Assembly: GCA_964607765.1 (NCBI GenBank)
Contig: CAZSNT010000137.1
Coordinates: forward strand, 1 to 28,260
DNA length: 28,260 bases
Direction of reading: 5' to 3'
Source of the DNA: CAZSNT01 sp964607765
Lineage (GTDB): Bacteria > Verrucomicrobiota > Lentisphaeria > Oligosphaerales > JABHEG01
The notes beneath the pieces were generated by a model. The model saw only the letters and a program-made list of their open reading frames with translations, searched no databases and had not been told where the DNA came from. The translations under genes and the position numbers were made by a program. Shown in pieces: positions 1-8,487 of the stretch (positions are counted from its first letter, which is position 1; every line of letters begins with the position of its first letter).

Positions 1-2
1 GC

Positions 3-314
3 AAGCGACAGCGCCAGAGCCAGACCATCCGCTGGCGCGGCTACGTGTGCATGGCCCTCGGCAAGATCGGCACCGACGAGGCGCGGCGAGAATTGGAGAA
101 ACTCGCCAGCGACCCGACCGCGTCGCGCGACGTACGCTTCGGCAGCGTGGTAGGCCTCGGGTCGATCGGCTCCCCAGAATCACTGCACGCGCTGCGCCAC
201 GTCGCGAAGCACGACATCATCTGGATGATCCGCGATGCGGCCGATCGAGCGATCGCGGACGTCGAACTGATGCGTCGAGCAAGAGTCTCGCCCACTGACA
301 GGAACCGCCTATGA
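3..314 (+). CDS. HEAT-repeat protein, C-terminal end (5' partial)
   Basis: The reading frame is open from the left edge, so the start lies outside the window; the first visible codons give KRQRQSQTIRW. The visible part contains two HEAT-like helical repeats: YVCMALGKIGTDEARRELEK, then a second one with VVGLGSIGSPESLHALRHV. HEAT repeats are protein-protein scaffolds and say little about function. The stop codon overlaps the start of the next gene as ATGA (311-314), which implies translational coupling and a shared operon with the haem/propeller protein. That protein also begins with HEAT repeats, so the two may act together. The frame and repeat assignment are clear; the complete protein is unknown. 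Confidence 0.8.
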   Translation, partial: KRQRQSQTIRWRGYVCMALGKIGTDEARRELEKLASDPTASRDVRFGSVVGLGSIGSPESLHALRHVAKHDIIWMIRDAADRAIADVELMRRARVSPTDRNRL

Positions 315-2704
315 TCCGAGAACAGCTCGTCAGATCCATTGCCGTCCTCGTCCCTCTCGCGTGGCATGCGGCCCTCGCCGATCGCGCCGGGAGTCTGGCC
401 CACGAGGCGCTCTTCGCCCAGTTCAGGAAGACTCCGACCGCGCCGGCTGCGCTCCAACTCGCGCGAGATGGCCTGGGCGATCCGTCGCCACTCCGGCTCG
501 GTCTCCGACTGGCGGAGAGGCACACTCGGCTACTGGCCTGGGCTGTGCACCGGTATCCCAATCCGGCCCTGCGGAAGGAGCTGGAGGCTTTGCTCAAGTC
601 GCCAGACCAAGTCGCCGGCTACTGGGCAGCGAAGGCCCTTGGCCGCATCGGCGAGCCGGCGAGTATCCGCGCATTGGCGAAACAGCTCCCAGCGGAAGAC
701 CGGGGCTTCTGGGAAGTGAGCCGGGGCGGGCCGAACCATCGTCGACGCACGCTCTACTTCAAGTACCGATGGGACAAGCGTGCGCGACGGAATCTGCGGT
801 TCCCCACCGATGCGCCGGCTCACATGCCGAACATCCGCGTGGCATATGCCGCAGTTGAGGCCCTGGGTGAGATCGGCGGGCCGGAAGCGGCCGAGATCTT
901 GATGCGCGAGACCGAGCGCGACCACTACTTGATCCGGTATGGGGCCGTCCGCGCCCTCGGACACATTCGCCATCAGCCCGCGCGCGACGCGGTCAAAGCG
1001 GCGAGCGTGAACGACCCGGTGCTGATCGTGCGTCTCGCAGCAGAGGACGCCCTGGCCCTGCTCGACGGCGCGGCTGCGCCGCGAGCGTCCGACCCGCCGG
1101 AGCTGCCGCCATCGATCGTGTTCATCAAGACCAAGGAGCGGACCGAGTCCAACCTTGGCTTCCGCGACTCCTATCCCTACCCTCGCGTGCCGTGGTACGC
1201 CTGGGGCCAGAACCTCTACACGCTGACGCCGCCACAGCCCGACGGCGTTCTCAAGAACCTCACGAATCTGAAGACCGGCGCGGTTCAAGGCGCGGAAGTG
1301 TCGTACGACGGCAAGACGATCCTCTTTGCCATGAGGAAGGACTTCAAGACCGACGGCTTCCACATCTACGAGATCAATGTCGACGGCACCGGCCTGCGGC
1401 AGTTGACGCACGGCAACTGCAACGACGTCGATCCCTACTACCTGCCCGACGGCCGGATCGTGTTCTGCTCGGACCGAACGGGCTATCGTGAGTACTTCCA
1501 CCAGGCACGCTCCCGCGCGATCTACACCATGGACGCGGACGGCGGCAACGTCCAGCAGATTACGTTCAACCCCAACTCCGAGTTCGAGCCGATCGTGCTG
1601 GAGGACGGCCGCATCCTCTACGCGAGCTACCGGTTCTACGGCCAGGACGGCGGCCCTGGAGCCGTGCCTCAAGACAAGCGCACCGGCCTGGGCCGCATCG
1701 AGACGATCCTCCGTACGGTCATGCCCGACGGCACGCAGGACCAGCTCTTCTACGGCAGCATGCGCGGCGGCTTCTACAGCACACTCCTCCCGCTTCCCTA
1801 CGCGAACCAGTATCAGACAACCGCGCATCCGCGCACGCGGGACATGGTCGGCGTGTCGGTCAGCTTCACGCGCATCCTCCCCGACGGCCGACTGGTCTGC
1901 GTCTCGCCGTCCGGCCTCACGGTCGTAGACACGTCCGCGAGCCCCCTCGACTGCGAGATCCCGCTCTACCCGGAGATCATGAACCTGGCCGGCGGCGAGG
2001 AAGTGTACATCCACAGCATGGACGACCAGAACCCCATCGGCCGGCTCACCGCGCCCCATCCCATCGGCGGCGATTGGGTCATTGCTTCCTACGCCCCTTG
2101 GCACGATCGACGGCTGAACGGATACGGCCTGTACCTCGTCAACCTGCGCACCCGCGATCAGCGCCTCTTGTACGACGATCCCGACCTCAGCGACGTGGAC
2201 GCCATCCCCATCGTTCGCCGCACGCCGCCGCGGGTGATCTCCGTGCCCAGGCGGACCGCCAAGACGGGCCTGGTGTACTGCCAGTCGGCCTTCAACTCCG
2301 ACCTGCCCTTCGAGCACTCCAAGGTTCGTTACGTCCGCGTGCTCGAAGCCGTGCAGATGGGCCTGGCCATCAACGGCAACGGCGGCTTCGAGACGCGGAT
2401 ACTGGGCGACGTGCCGTTGTCCAAGGACGGGTCCTTCTACGCGGAAGTGCCCGCGGACACGCCCTTCCGCTTCGAGCTCCTCGACCTCGACGGCCGCACG
2501 CTCATGCACGAGACCGCGTTCAACTACGTCCGCGGCGGCGAGCGCAAAGGCTGCATGGGCTGCCACGAGGGCAAAGCCGAGTCCGTGCCGAACACCGTCC
2601 CCCTCGCGATGCGCCGTCCGCCGTACCGAGCCCTGCGCAAACGCGGCGACCTGATCTACGAAGGCCGGCGTCGGTACTCTTACAACCGTATTGTCCGAGA
2701 GTAG
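311..2704 (+). CDS. Secreted HEAT / beta-propeller / CxxCH protein (HzsA-related type)
   Basis: The 797-residue protein starts with a likely signal peptide (about residues 1-23, hydrophobic core SIAVLVPLAWHAALA). HEAT-like repeats follow near residues 95-130 and 175-250 (for example AAKALGRIGEPASIRALAK and AVRALGHIRHQPARDAVK). From about residue 320 there are TolB/WD40-like blades of the form DGxxIxF followed by IYxxxxDGxxxxQLT (INVDGTGLRQLTHG, TMDADGGNVQQITF, EDGRILYASYR). Near the C-terminus C748-M-G-C-H752 is a c-type haem-binding CxxCH motif. This order matches the large planctomycete/verrucomicrobial family often annotated as hydrazine synthase alpha subunit-related. There is no evidence here for hydrazine synthesis: no beta/gamma subunits are present and only one CxxCH is visible. 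It is probably an extracytoplasmic redox or sensory protein. The start is fixed by the ATGA overlap with the upstream gene. Confidence 0.85.
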   Translation: MIREQLVRSIAVLVPLAWHAALADRAGSLAHEALFAQFRKTPTAPAALQLARDGLGDPSPLRLGLRLAERHTRLLAWAVHRYPNPALRKELEALLKSPDQVAGYWAAKALGRIGEPASIRALAKQLPAEDRGFWEVSRGGPNHRRRTLYFKYRWDKRARRNLRFPTDAPAHMPNIRVAYAAVEALGEIGGPEAAEILMRETERDHYLIRYGAVRALGHIRHQPARDAVKAASVNDPVLIVRLAAEDALALLDGAAAPRASDPPELPPSIVFIKTKERTESNLGFRDSYPYPRVPWYAWGQNLYTLTPPQPDGVLKNLTNLKTGAVQGAEVSYDGKTILFAMRKDFKTDGFHIYEINVDGTGLRQLTHGNCNDVDPYYLPDGRIVFCSDRTGYREYFHQARSRAIYTMDADGGNVQQITFNPNSEFEPIVLEDGRILYASYRFYGQDGGPGAVPQDKRTGLGRIETILRTVMPDGTQDQLFYGSMRGGFYSTLLPLPYANQYQTTAHPRTRDMVGVSVSFTRILPDGRLVCVSPSGLTVVDTSASPLDCEIPLYPEIMNLAGGEEVYIHSMDDQNPIGRLTAPHPIGGDWVIASYAPWHDRRLNGYGLYLVNLRTRDQRLLYDDPDLSDVDAIPIVRRTPPRVISVPRRTAKTGLVYCQSAFNSDLPFEHSKVRYVRVLEAVQMGLAINGNGGFETRILGDVPLSKDGSFYAEVPADTPFRFELLDLDGRTLMHETAFNYVRGGERKGCMGCHEGKAESVPNTVPLAMRRPPYRALRKRGDLIYEGRRRYSYNRIVRE

Positions 2705-2727
2705 TCTGGCAGTCCATCCCGCCGCGG

Positions 2728-5634
2728 TTAGGGTTCTCGCAGGACCGTGGGCGATCGAGCCAACGGGACTCCGCGGAGGATCCGCTCGCCGGCTTCGTCA
2801 CGGGCCTTCACTGCGACTCCTCGAACTACGCCGCACGCCGGTATCAACTCAGGGGAGCCAGCCAGCGTTACCGCCCCGGCCGGCATCGCCGCCTCACCGT
2901 ACGGCTCAGCCCAGTACACGAGAGTGGGCCGCTCTGTGGCGCGATCATGGAAGCAGAACACGTTCACCGTGCACGCGTCATGGACGTACTCGATGGTCGC
3001 GTCTGACGGAGCTTCGTGCCGGTTGGGCACGACGACGAAGACTCGCCAGACGCTGCCGGTCTTCGTCGCGAACCAAGACCCGGAACGGTCTGCCACGTCC
3101 TGCCACTGCCTCCGGGGCCAAGGCTTTCCGGCAACGGTCACGCTCAGTCGTGACGGGTTGACCCCTGGCGCATGCACATCGGCGAAGTAGCGGTCCACCT
3201 GCCTCGACTTCGGGTTGACGATCGAACGGCGCCAGGAGGGGCTGTGGATACGACTCACCCGGGTCGGCAGGTCTCGAACGTCCACCTTCCGCCCGACCGG
3301 TGTGAGCTGCTGCGCAAACCGTTCGTGTGCCCGGCGAAACGCCTGGCTCAGCATCGGCCGGTCCGTGCCATGGCGGCTCAGGGCTTCTCGGACAAGGCGC
3401 CAAAACTGGGGGCGGCCCCGGCCGAAGCGATCGCCAATGAACTGCGCGGTGAGGTCGTCTGCGTCTGAGAAGTGCGACAGAAGGGCGCTCTGCGGCTGTG
3501 TCCGTATGCTGCCGAGATCCGCTAGGACCATGGCGTAGTCGGCGACCGGCAGGTTGTGCAGGACAAGGGCTTCGGCCTCCCGAGAGGGCCGGCGAACACG
3601 GTGAGCACTGCCGTTGATCATGTCGATAGCCACCGGGTCGCGCAGGCTCTCGGCCGCCCGCCCGACAGTGAGCGTGCACACCCCGCGGACCGTCTGCGTC
3701 GGCGGCCGAGGCGTCAGCCAGTACGCGACGAACAGCGCGCCGTCGCCCTTTCGCCTGAACGCGTGGGCACATAACTTCGAGCCCCGGCTATGGGCGATCA
3801 GGCGCGCGTCCTCCACCACCGGAGACTGCGGCGACGAATCCCGGATCTCCACCCGGGCCGCGACCGCTTCCGCGGGACGGAACGCGTGAGGGTACCTCCG
3901 GCAGACGGCAATGGTCCCCGGCCCCCCTCGAATGGGCGACGCATCACTGACCGATTCGACCTCCCTCCCTTTCGAGTCCAGCCAGCACAGCTGAACGTCG
4001 ATCGTGCGCGACTTCGTCGTGACGCGGGCCAGCAGGTCCACATTGACGCCAGACGGCACCCGCACTGGAGCGGCTCCGCCCTGCCATATAAGCCGCGGCG
4101 CGGCCGGGGTTTCTAGGGAGACGTCTACCTTGATCGGACTCACGCGCTTGTCGAGGATTGCGGCCACGTTCTGGATGGCGAAGAACTTCATCGTCGGTGT
4201 GCCGTCCACCCGCAGTAGTGCTCCGGGGTGGTCGAGCGCCGGCCCGGCCTTGAACAGTTGCCAGAAGGACGCGGGGTAGCCGAGCCACTGCTCGACGAAA
4301 AACCTCCTGGCCACGTGCCGCGCCTGCTGGTAGTCGGTGATGCCGCCCTTCACGTCCGCGAAGTTGACGTTGGGTGTCGCTTGGACCTCGGACTGCCAGA
4401 CCTCGAGCTGGGGGTTGTAGGACCGGATGAGTGAACGGAACGCCGCGATCGCTTCCGCGTGTGTCCGGCCTCGACCACCGTCCTCCGGGCAGCTTCGCGG
4501 CGTGTGGATGCCAATGTAGCTGACCCAGTCGCCCATGCCCGTGTCGAGCATCTCCTTGGCGAAATCGAGCGGATAGCCCACCAGGCCGCCGCTGATGATG
4601 ATCGCGTCCGGCAGCTCCTGCCGAATGGCCTGAGCAAAGGCCTTGACCATCAGACCAAACTCGGTCGCGTTCGGCTTGCCCGACCAGAACTTCGGGATGT
4701 TGGGCTCGTTGCCGATCTCCCAATGGCGAGTGATATGCCTCAGTCCCGCGACTGTTCGGCGAACAAGGCCCAGCCGATCCTCAAGCACCTGGCCCTCCAG
4801 CAGGCTGTTGACACCGAAAAGGCCATGCAGTTCGAACCGGTGTCTCAGCAGAGCCCGGCGTATCCGCCTGTCGTACGCCGCCTCTAGGCTCAGTGGCATC
4901 CGTGCGGCCCACTTCACACCCGCAGCGGCCAGCCGGCCGATATCCTCTTCGGTCAATCTCCCTACGCGGGGATGCAGGTTCACGCCGACGATGGAATCCT
5001 CGATGTCGTTCACATGCCTTGCTTCGAGGTGCCCGATGAGCTCCCCAACGTTTGCCCTCGGCCACTCACTGACTGGCATCGCAACACGGTCTGTCAGCCA
5101 CACATCGTCCAGCGCGATCTCGTACCCACAGTGCCGGTCGAGACGCAACCCAACGGCCGTGATGCGCGCCAGGTTCGGGTTCTCGTGACGGAACACCGAG
5201 TCGTCGCGCGTCAGATCGACTGAGAAAGGCCGCCAGTCTCGGCGGTGAAGCCGGCCTATCCGCCAGAACATCTGCTTCCCCGCCTCGTCCACCGCCTTGA
5301 AGTACAGCGCCTTCCGGCTCGCGTCTCCGCGCACCCATAGGTGCAGCCTCTGCCAGGTCGACAAATCCCACACCCCGTTCGGGCATCGCTTCAGAAGCCA
5401 TTGAGCGTGACGCTCAGCGCAACGGTCGGTCACCAACATGGCGCCCTGACCCGTCTTCGCCTCTCGGGTCAGGGAAAACTCGCAGTCCCCTTCGCCGCTG
5501 ATGTTACGCGTCACCTCCCACGTCAGTGCGCCCTCGAAGTCGTCGATCACAAGGCGGTCGCGCTCAGCCCACAGCGGCAGCGAATGCATCAGCACGAGGC
5601 AGCATGTGCCACACAGTCGCGAAGTTACAGTCAT
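2728..5634 (-). CDS. Secreted glycoside-hydrolase-like protein (clan GH-A type)
   Basis: The 968-residue protein has a short N-terminal hydrophobic segment (CLVLMHSLPLWA) compatible with a signal peptide. Residues about 26-185 resemble a CBM11/CIA30-type galactose-binding domain (VIDDFEG, KTGQGAMLV, RLHLWVRGD, YEIALDDVWL). Residues about 205-510 resemble a TIM barrel: WEIGNEPN places E310 as the acid/base, and VWQSEVQ places E416 as the candidate nucleophile. A NEP on strand 4 and a second Glu about 106 residues later are the clan GH-A signature (families such as GH5, GH39 and GH10). The remaining 450 residues appear to be beta-rich accessory domains that I cannot assign. The substrate is unknown. 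The gene is convergent with the haem/propeller gene (23-bp gap) and divergent from the DUF1080 gene, consistent with a polysaccharide-use group. No clear ribosome binding site precedes the ATG. Confidence 0.75.
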   Translation of the reverse strand: MTVTSRLCGTCCLVLMHSLPLWAERDRLVIDDFEGALTWEVTRNISGEGDCEFSLTREAKTGQGAMLVTDRCAERHAQWLLKRCPNGVWDLSTWQRLHLWVRGDASRKALYFKAVDEAGKQMFWRIGRLHRRDWRPFSVDLTRDDSVFRHENPNLARITAVGLRLDRHCGYEIALDDVWLTDRVAMPVSEWPRANVGELIGHLEARHVNDIEDSIVGVNLHPRVGRLTEEDIGRLAAAGVKWAARMPLSLEAAYDRRIRRALLRHRFELHGLFGVNSLLEGQVLEDRLGLVRRTVAGLRHITRHWEIGNEPNIPKFWSGKPNATEFGLMVKAFAQAIRQELPDAIIISGGLVGYPLDFAKEMLDTGMGDWVSYIGIHTPRSCPEDGGRGRTHAEAIAAFRSLIRSYNPQLEVWQSEVQATPNVNFADVKGGITDYQQARHVARRFFVEQWLGYPASFWQLFKAGPALDHPGALLRVDGTPTMKFFAIQNVAAILDKRVSPIKVDVSLETPAAPRLIWQGGAAPVRVPSGVNVDLLARVTTKSRTIDVQLCWLDSKGREVESVSDASPIRGGPGTIAVCRRYPHAFRPAEAVAARVEIRDSSPQSPVVEDARLIAHSRGSKLCAHAFRRKGDGALFVAYWLTPRPPTQTVRGVCTLTVGRAAESLRDPVAIDMINGSAHRVRRPSREAEALVLHNLPVADYAMVLADLGSIRTQPQSALLSHFSDADDLTAQFIGDRFGRGRPQFWRLVREALSRHGTDRPMLSQAFRRAHERFAQQLTPVGRKVDVRDLPTRVSRIHSPSWRRSIVNPKSRQVDRYFADVHAPGVNPSRLSVTVAGKPWPRRQWQDVADRSGSWFATKTGSVWRVFVVVPNRHEAPSDATIEYVHDACTVNVFCFHDRATERPTLVYWAEPYGEAAMPAGAVTLAGSPELIPACGVVRGVAVKARDEAGERILRGVPLARSPTVLREP

Positions 5635-5662
5635 TGGTCTGTGCAGTGCGTCCGGCTATAAT
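5634..5662 (+). promoter_or_regulatory. Candidate sigma-70-type promoter for the DUF1080 gene
   Basis: TTGGTC (5634-5639) and a perfect TATAAT (5657-5662) are separated by 17 nt and face the DUF1080 gene. The -35 element touches the start codon of the divergent glycoside-hydrolase-like gene, so the two genes could interfere in transcription. The leader to the ATG would be about 110 nt. Confidence 0.5.
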
Positions 5663-5779
5663 GGGCGAGCCGTGCTCCAACTGATGTGAGGGTACCCGAG
5701 TGCAGGCGCACCTGTCAACAGCAGATCCAGGCCAGCCCGTGCACAGGGAACCCAGGCTGCAACCGATGAGGTCCAGGCA

Positions 5780-6571
5780 ATGAAAAGACTACGACTCGTG
5801 TCTGTGCTCGCCGTGTCCCTTTTGGTCATCCCTGCGATCGCCGCAGCAGAGGAGGCCAGCCACTCGGGCAAGTGGATCCAGCTCTTCAACGGGAAGGACC
5901 TCACCGGGTGGAACGTGAAGATTGCCGGCCACGAGCTCGGCGACAACTACAGCAACACCTTCCGAGTCGAGGACGGCCTCCTCGAGGTCTGCTACGACGG
6001 CTATGAGAAGTTCGGCGGCAAGTTCGGCCATCTGTTCTACGAGAAGCCGTTCTCGAACTACCGACTGCGGGTGGAGTACCGGTTCGTGGGCGAGCAAGTC
6101 TCCGGAGGGCCGGGCTGGGCCTTCCGCAACAGCGGCATCATGATCCACGGCCAATCGCCCGAAAGCATGCGGAAGAAGCAGAGCTTCCCGGTCTCCATCG
6201 AAGTGCAGTTACTAGGCGGCCGCGGAACCGGCAAACGCCCCACAGCCAATCTCTGCACGCCGGGCACGCACGTGGTGATCGACGGGAAACTGATCAAGCG
6301 GCACGTGATCAATTCTAGCGCCAAGACCTACCACGGCGACCAGTGGGTCATCGTCGAGGTAGAAGTGCGCGGCAACACCATCAAACACATCGTCGAGGGC
6401 AAGACAGTGCTGACGTACACGGACCCGCAACTGGACGAGAGAGACCGGGACGCCAAGAGACTGCTCGCCGCCGGCCAGACCCAGCAACTGCGATCCGGCA
6501 CCATCTCCCTCCAGTCCGAAAGCCACCCCGTGCAATTCCGCAAGGTCGAGCTGCTGAAACTGAAGGACTGA
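5780..6571 (+). CDS. Secreted DUF1080 (3-keto-disaccharide hydrolase-like) protein
   Basis: This 263-residue protein has a good signal peptide (MKRLRLVSVLAVSLLVIPAI, with cleavage likely after AIAAA). It shows the usual DUF1080 signature: WIQLFNGKDLTGW near the N-terminus, the FRVEDGLLEV strand, the NSGIMIHG motif, VSIEVQLLGG, and a final LQSESHPVQFRKVELL. DUF1080 domains have a concanavalin-like jelly-roll fold; some members are annotated as 3-keto-disaccharide hydrolases, and the family is greatly expanded in Planctomycetota, Verrucomicrobiota and Bacteroidota. The length fits a single-domain member. It lies divergent from the glycoside-hydrolase-like gene, which supports a carbohydrate role; the exact substrate cannot be told. 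The gene ends 330 nt before the response regulator, so it is probably monocistronic. Confidence 0.88.
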   Translation: MKRLRLVSVLAVSLLVIPAIAAAEEASHSGKWIQLFNGKDLTGWNVKIAGHELGDNYSNTFRVEDGLLEVCYDGYEKFGGKFGHLFYEKPFSNYRLRVEYRFVGEQVSGGPGWAFRNSGIMIHGQSPESMRKKQSFPVSIEVQLLGGRGTGKRPTANLCTPGTHVVIDGKLIKRHVINSSAKTYHGDQWVIVEVEVRGNTIKHIVEGKTVLTYTDPQLDERDRDAKRLLAAGQTQQLRSGTISLQSESHPVQFRKVELLKLKD

Positions 6572-6589
6572 ACGAGCTCTTCCTTTCTC

Positions 6590-6626
6590 GCTCCTGCTCT
6601 TGCTCCTGCTCCCGCTCCTCTTCCTC
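6590..6626. repeat. GCTCNN hexamer tract, copy 1
   Basis: Five consecutive 6-nt units (GCTCCT, GCTCTT, GCTCCT, GCTCCC, GCTCCT) are followed by CTTCCTC, forming a pyrimidine-rich strand just after the DUF1080 stop. It is non-coding in context. With the second tract (6692-6719) it makes up most of what is recognisable in the 6572-6812 gap. Confidence 0.6.
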
Positions 6627-6691
6627 ATGTCAGGGATCGCGGACGGCTCACCCTGCGGGGTCTGGAATTGAGGTACTGGGGGAACCCCTCC

Positions 6692-6719
6692 GCTCTTGCT
6701 CGTGCTCGTATTCCTCTTC
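6692..6719. repeat. GCTCNN hexamer tract, copy 2
   Basis: Three units (GCTCTT, GCTCGT, GCTCGT) are followed by ATTCCTCTTCG, about 65 nt after copy 1 and with a similar tail. This suggests a duplicated short element or slippage product rather than coding sequence. Confidence 0.5.
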
Positions 6720-6812
6720 GCCTGTCACGTCATAGCTCACGGTGTGCATCAGACGCACCACTTGCATTCGACACTCCGAAGTGCTAATCTCATAGCCGCA
6801 TGGGAACCTCGA

Positions 6813-6839
6813 GGGGACTGTCCTCCGTGGACTGTCCCC
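6813..6839. repeat. REP-like palindrome, intergenic copy
   Basis: GGGGAC-T-GTCC-TCCGT-GGAC-T-GTCCCC forms a 6+4 bp stem with one T-T mismatch and a 5-nt loop. Its first 20 nt recur exactly at 7146-7165. Short GC-rich palindromes of this kind (GGGGACTGTCC...) resemble REP elements mobilised by RAYT transposases (TnpA-REP). No RAYT gene lies in the window. Confidence 0.6.
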
Positions 6840-6901
6840 GTCGCTAGAATCGGGGACATCGGACGACGGACACGTCTCTGCGACACGGAGAGGAGTGCTC
6901 T

Positions 6902-8098
6902 ATGGCTGGTGAATCGACTGCGGTACGCGACAGAACCCGCCCGCGCGGGCGTCAGAAGGAACTGCGCCCCCAACTCAGACTCGGGCGCCGGTCCGGCGAA
7001 CGCACAGGCGCGCCGGCCGAGTGGCCGTCGCCCTGCGACGGCCGTATCGAGACCCAGCGCCATCTCCGGGCAGAGACGTCAATCAGCGATCAAACTCCTC
7101 GTGCAGATGCGCTGGCCCCACTCCAGTCCTCAGCGCCACACACCAGGGGACTGTCCTCCGTGGACGGCCCCCCTTCTGCCGCCGCTACTGGCCCTCTACC
7201 CCCAACCGCAGCCTCCAAGCCTGCGTCCCGACGCAAGGGGAGTGGGCAAGACCATGGGCACGAGCCGGCCGGCGAGACCTCGGTGTCCGCCGAAAACGCC
7301 ACTCCGGCCGCAACCGGAGCGGTCGACGATGGCATTCCCTTCCCCGAGATCCGTCCACAGGTCCTCTTCGTGGAGGATGAGCCGAGCTTCTCGACCGCAG
7401 TTCGCTTCCTTTTGGAGCGACACGGTCTCGACCTCACCGCGGCACGGGGCTCTGACAGAGCGCTGGAGCTCCTGCGTACGTCTGTCTTCGACGTTGCGTT
7501 GATCGACTGGAAGCTCGATGGCTCGCCCTTGGACGGGCTAGAGTTGCTCAAGGAGACCAGGCGGAAGTACCATGGCCTCCCCCTGGCGTTCATCACTGCG
7601 TTCGATGACGAGGAGATCCAGACGAAGGCCACGCAAGCCGGCGCAGACGCGTATCTAACGAAAGGGGATGACGAGGCGCTATGCAAGACGCTCAAGTCTC
7701 TTGTCCGGCGATCCCGTTCGCAGGAGGAGTGGACCGTGCTGGCGCGTATGCTGGATGAACTGGGCGTTGCACTCTCAGACGTGGACGAGTCCACACGCAA
7801 GGCGCTGGCAAGGATGTGCCTGTGTCTGCGCGACAGCCCGCGCATGTCCGACCTGGCGAACGCGGTCCGGCTGGCACCGAAGCAGTTCAGGAGGCAGTTC
7901 AAGGACGACTTGACCGTCCAGCCCAAGCGTTTCCTCATGCGTCTCCAGGTCCAGACCGCGATCCTTTTGCTCCGTGACTCTCGCCTGAACAACTCCCAGA
8001 TCGCGGCACGCTCGGGCTTCCGCGATCTGGACGCCATGTACTACGCATTCAGGGCAGTCACCGGCCGGAGGGTCCGCGACTTCCGCGAGTGCTCGTAG
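6902..8098 (+). CDS. Response regulator: REC domain + AraC-type DNA-binding domain
   Basis: The start has a strong Shine-Dalgarno (AGGAG at 6891-6895, 6 nt before ATG). Residues 1 to about 150 are low-complexity, rich in R, P and S, and probably disordered. The receiver domain runs from about 153 to 265: acidic pair E158/D159, phosphoacceptor D202 (ALIDWKLDG) and conserved K254 (YLTKG). The 52-residue D-to-K spacing equals that in CheY. Residues about 310-398 contain two helix-turn-helix units of the AraC/XylS type (MSDLANAVRLAPKQFRRQFK and NNSQIAARSGFRDLDAMYYA). REC-AraC fusions act as phosphorylation-controlled transcription factors. No histidine kinase is adjacent. A REP-like palindrome lies in frame in the linker. 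An alternative start is GTG 7283, just before REC, but it has no good ribosome site. The target is unknown; the neighbouring secreted-protein locus is a candidate. Confidence 0.87.
   Translation: MAGESTAVRDRTRPRGRQKELRPQLRLGRRSGERTGAPAEWPSPCDGRIETQRHLRAETSISDQTPRADALAPLQSSAPHTRGLSSVDGPPSAAATGPLPPTAASKPASRRKGSGQDHGHEPAGETSVSAENATPAATGAVDDGIPFPEIRPQVLFVEDEPSFSTAVRFLLERHGLDLTAARGSDRALELLRTSVFDVALIDWKLDGSPLDGLELLKETRRKYHGLPLAFITAFDDEEIQTKATQAGADAYLTKGDDEALCKTLKSLVRRSRSQEEWTVLARMLDELGVALSDVDESTRKALARMCLCLRDSPRMSDLANAVRLAPKQFRRQFKDDLTVQPKRFLMRLQVQTAILLLRDSRLNNSQIAARSGFRDLDAMYYAFRAVTGRRVRDFRECS
7146..7172. repeat. REP-like palindrome inside the regulator coding sequence
   Basis: This copy shares the first 20 nt with the element at 6813 and then diverges in the right arm (GGGGAC...GCCCCC), leaving one A-C mismatch and a T-G wobble. 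It encodes RGLSSVDGPP in frame in the disordered linker before the REC domain. Confidence 0.55.
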
Positions 8099-8487
8099 TA
8101 GTCGGATTGTAGTGGACACCTCAATGCCTCGCGATGGGGAGTTCGCCCGTCCATCGTGATGCGGCCGATCAGAGATGCTGCACTCCACGAGACATTCCGG
8201 CTGGCAGCGCCCCGTGCTCCGAGATGCGCCAACGAGTTGAGGAACACTAACAGACGGAGGAGGCTTGGCTATGGCAGCCCGCGCTCGTGCACGGCATCAG
8301 TGGGCCGTTGTCTGTCCGTGCCACGCGGCCGTCGGACGCCCCTCACCACATGCACCGAGTGCTGGCGATTCAGGCCGGGCTGCCCCCATTCCCGCACCCC
8401 CCAAGGCGGCCACTTGGGCGGACCTCGTGCCAGAGGCGACCTCCTCACGAATCCGGTTTTAGGGAGAAGTAGGGCGCTTGTCGGGAA
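8099..8487. other. Intergenic stretch without a supported gene
   Basis: About 390 nt between the regulator stop and the promoter at 8488. ORFs exist on both strands (8156-8491 plus, 8269-8697 minus), but neither has a recognisable domain, a ribosome site or plausible composition. One small inverted repeat is visible (CCCAAG 8400-8405 with CTTGGG 8413-8418, 7-nt loop). I see nothing else. Confidence 0.5.

Noticed and set aside
530..2566. 678-aa open frame on the minus strand
   Set aside because: It lies fully opposite the HEAT/propeller/haem gene, has no recognisable domain, and is a GC-rich shadow frame.
311..2704. Genuine hydrazine synthase subunit (anammox)
   Set aside because: Only the fold type and one CxxCH are seen. 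No partner subunit or other anammox gene is present.
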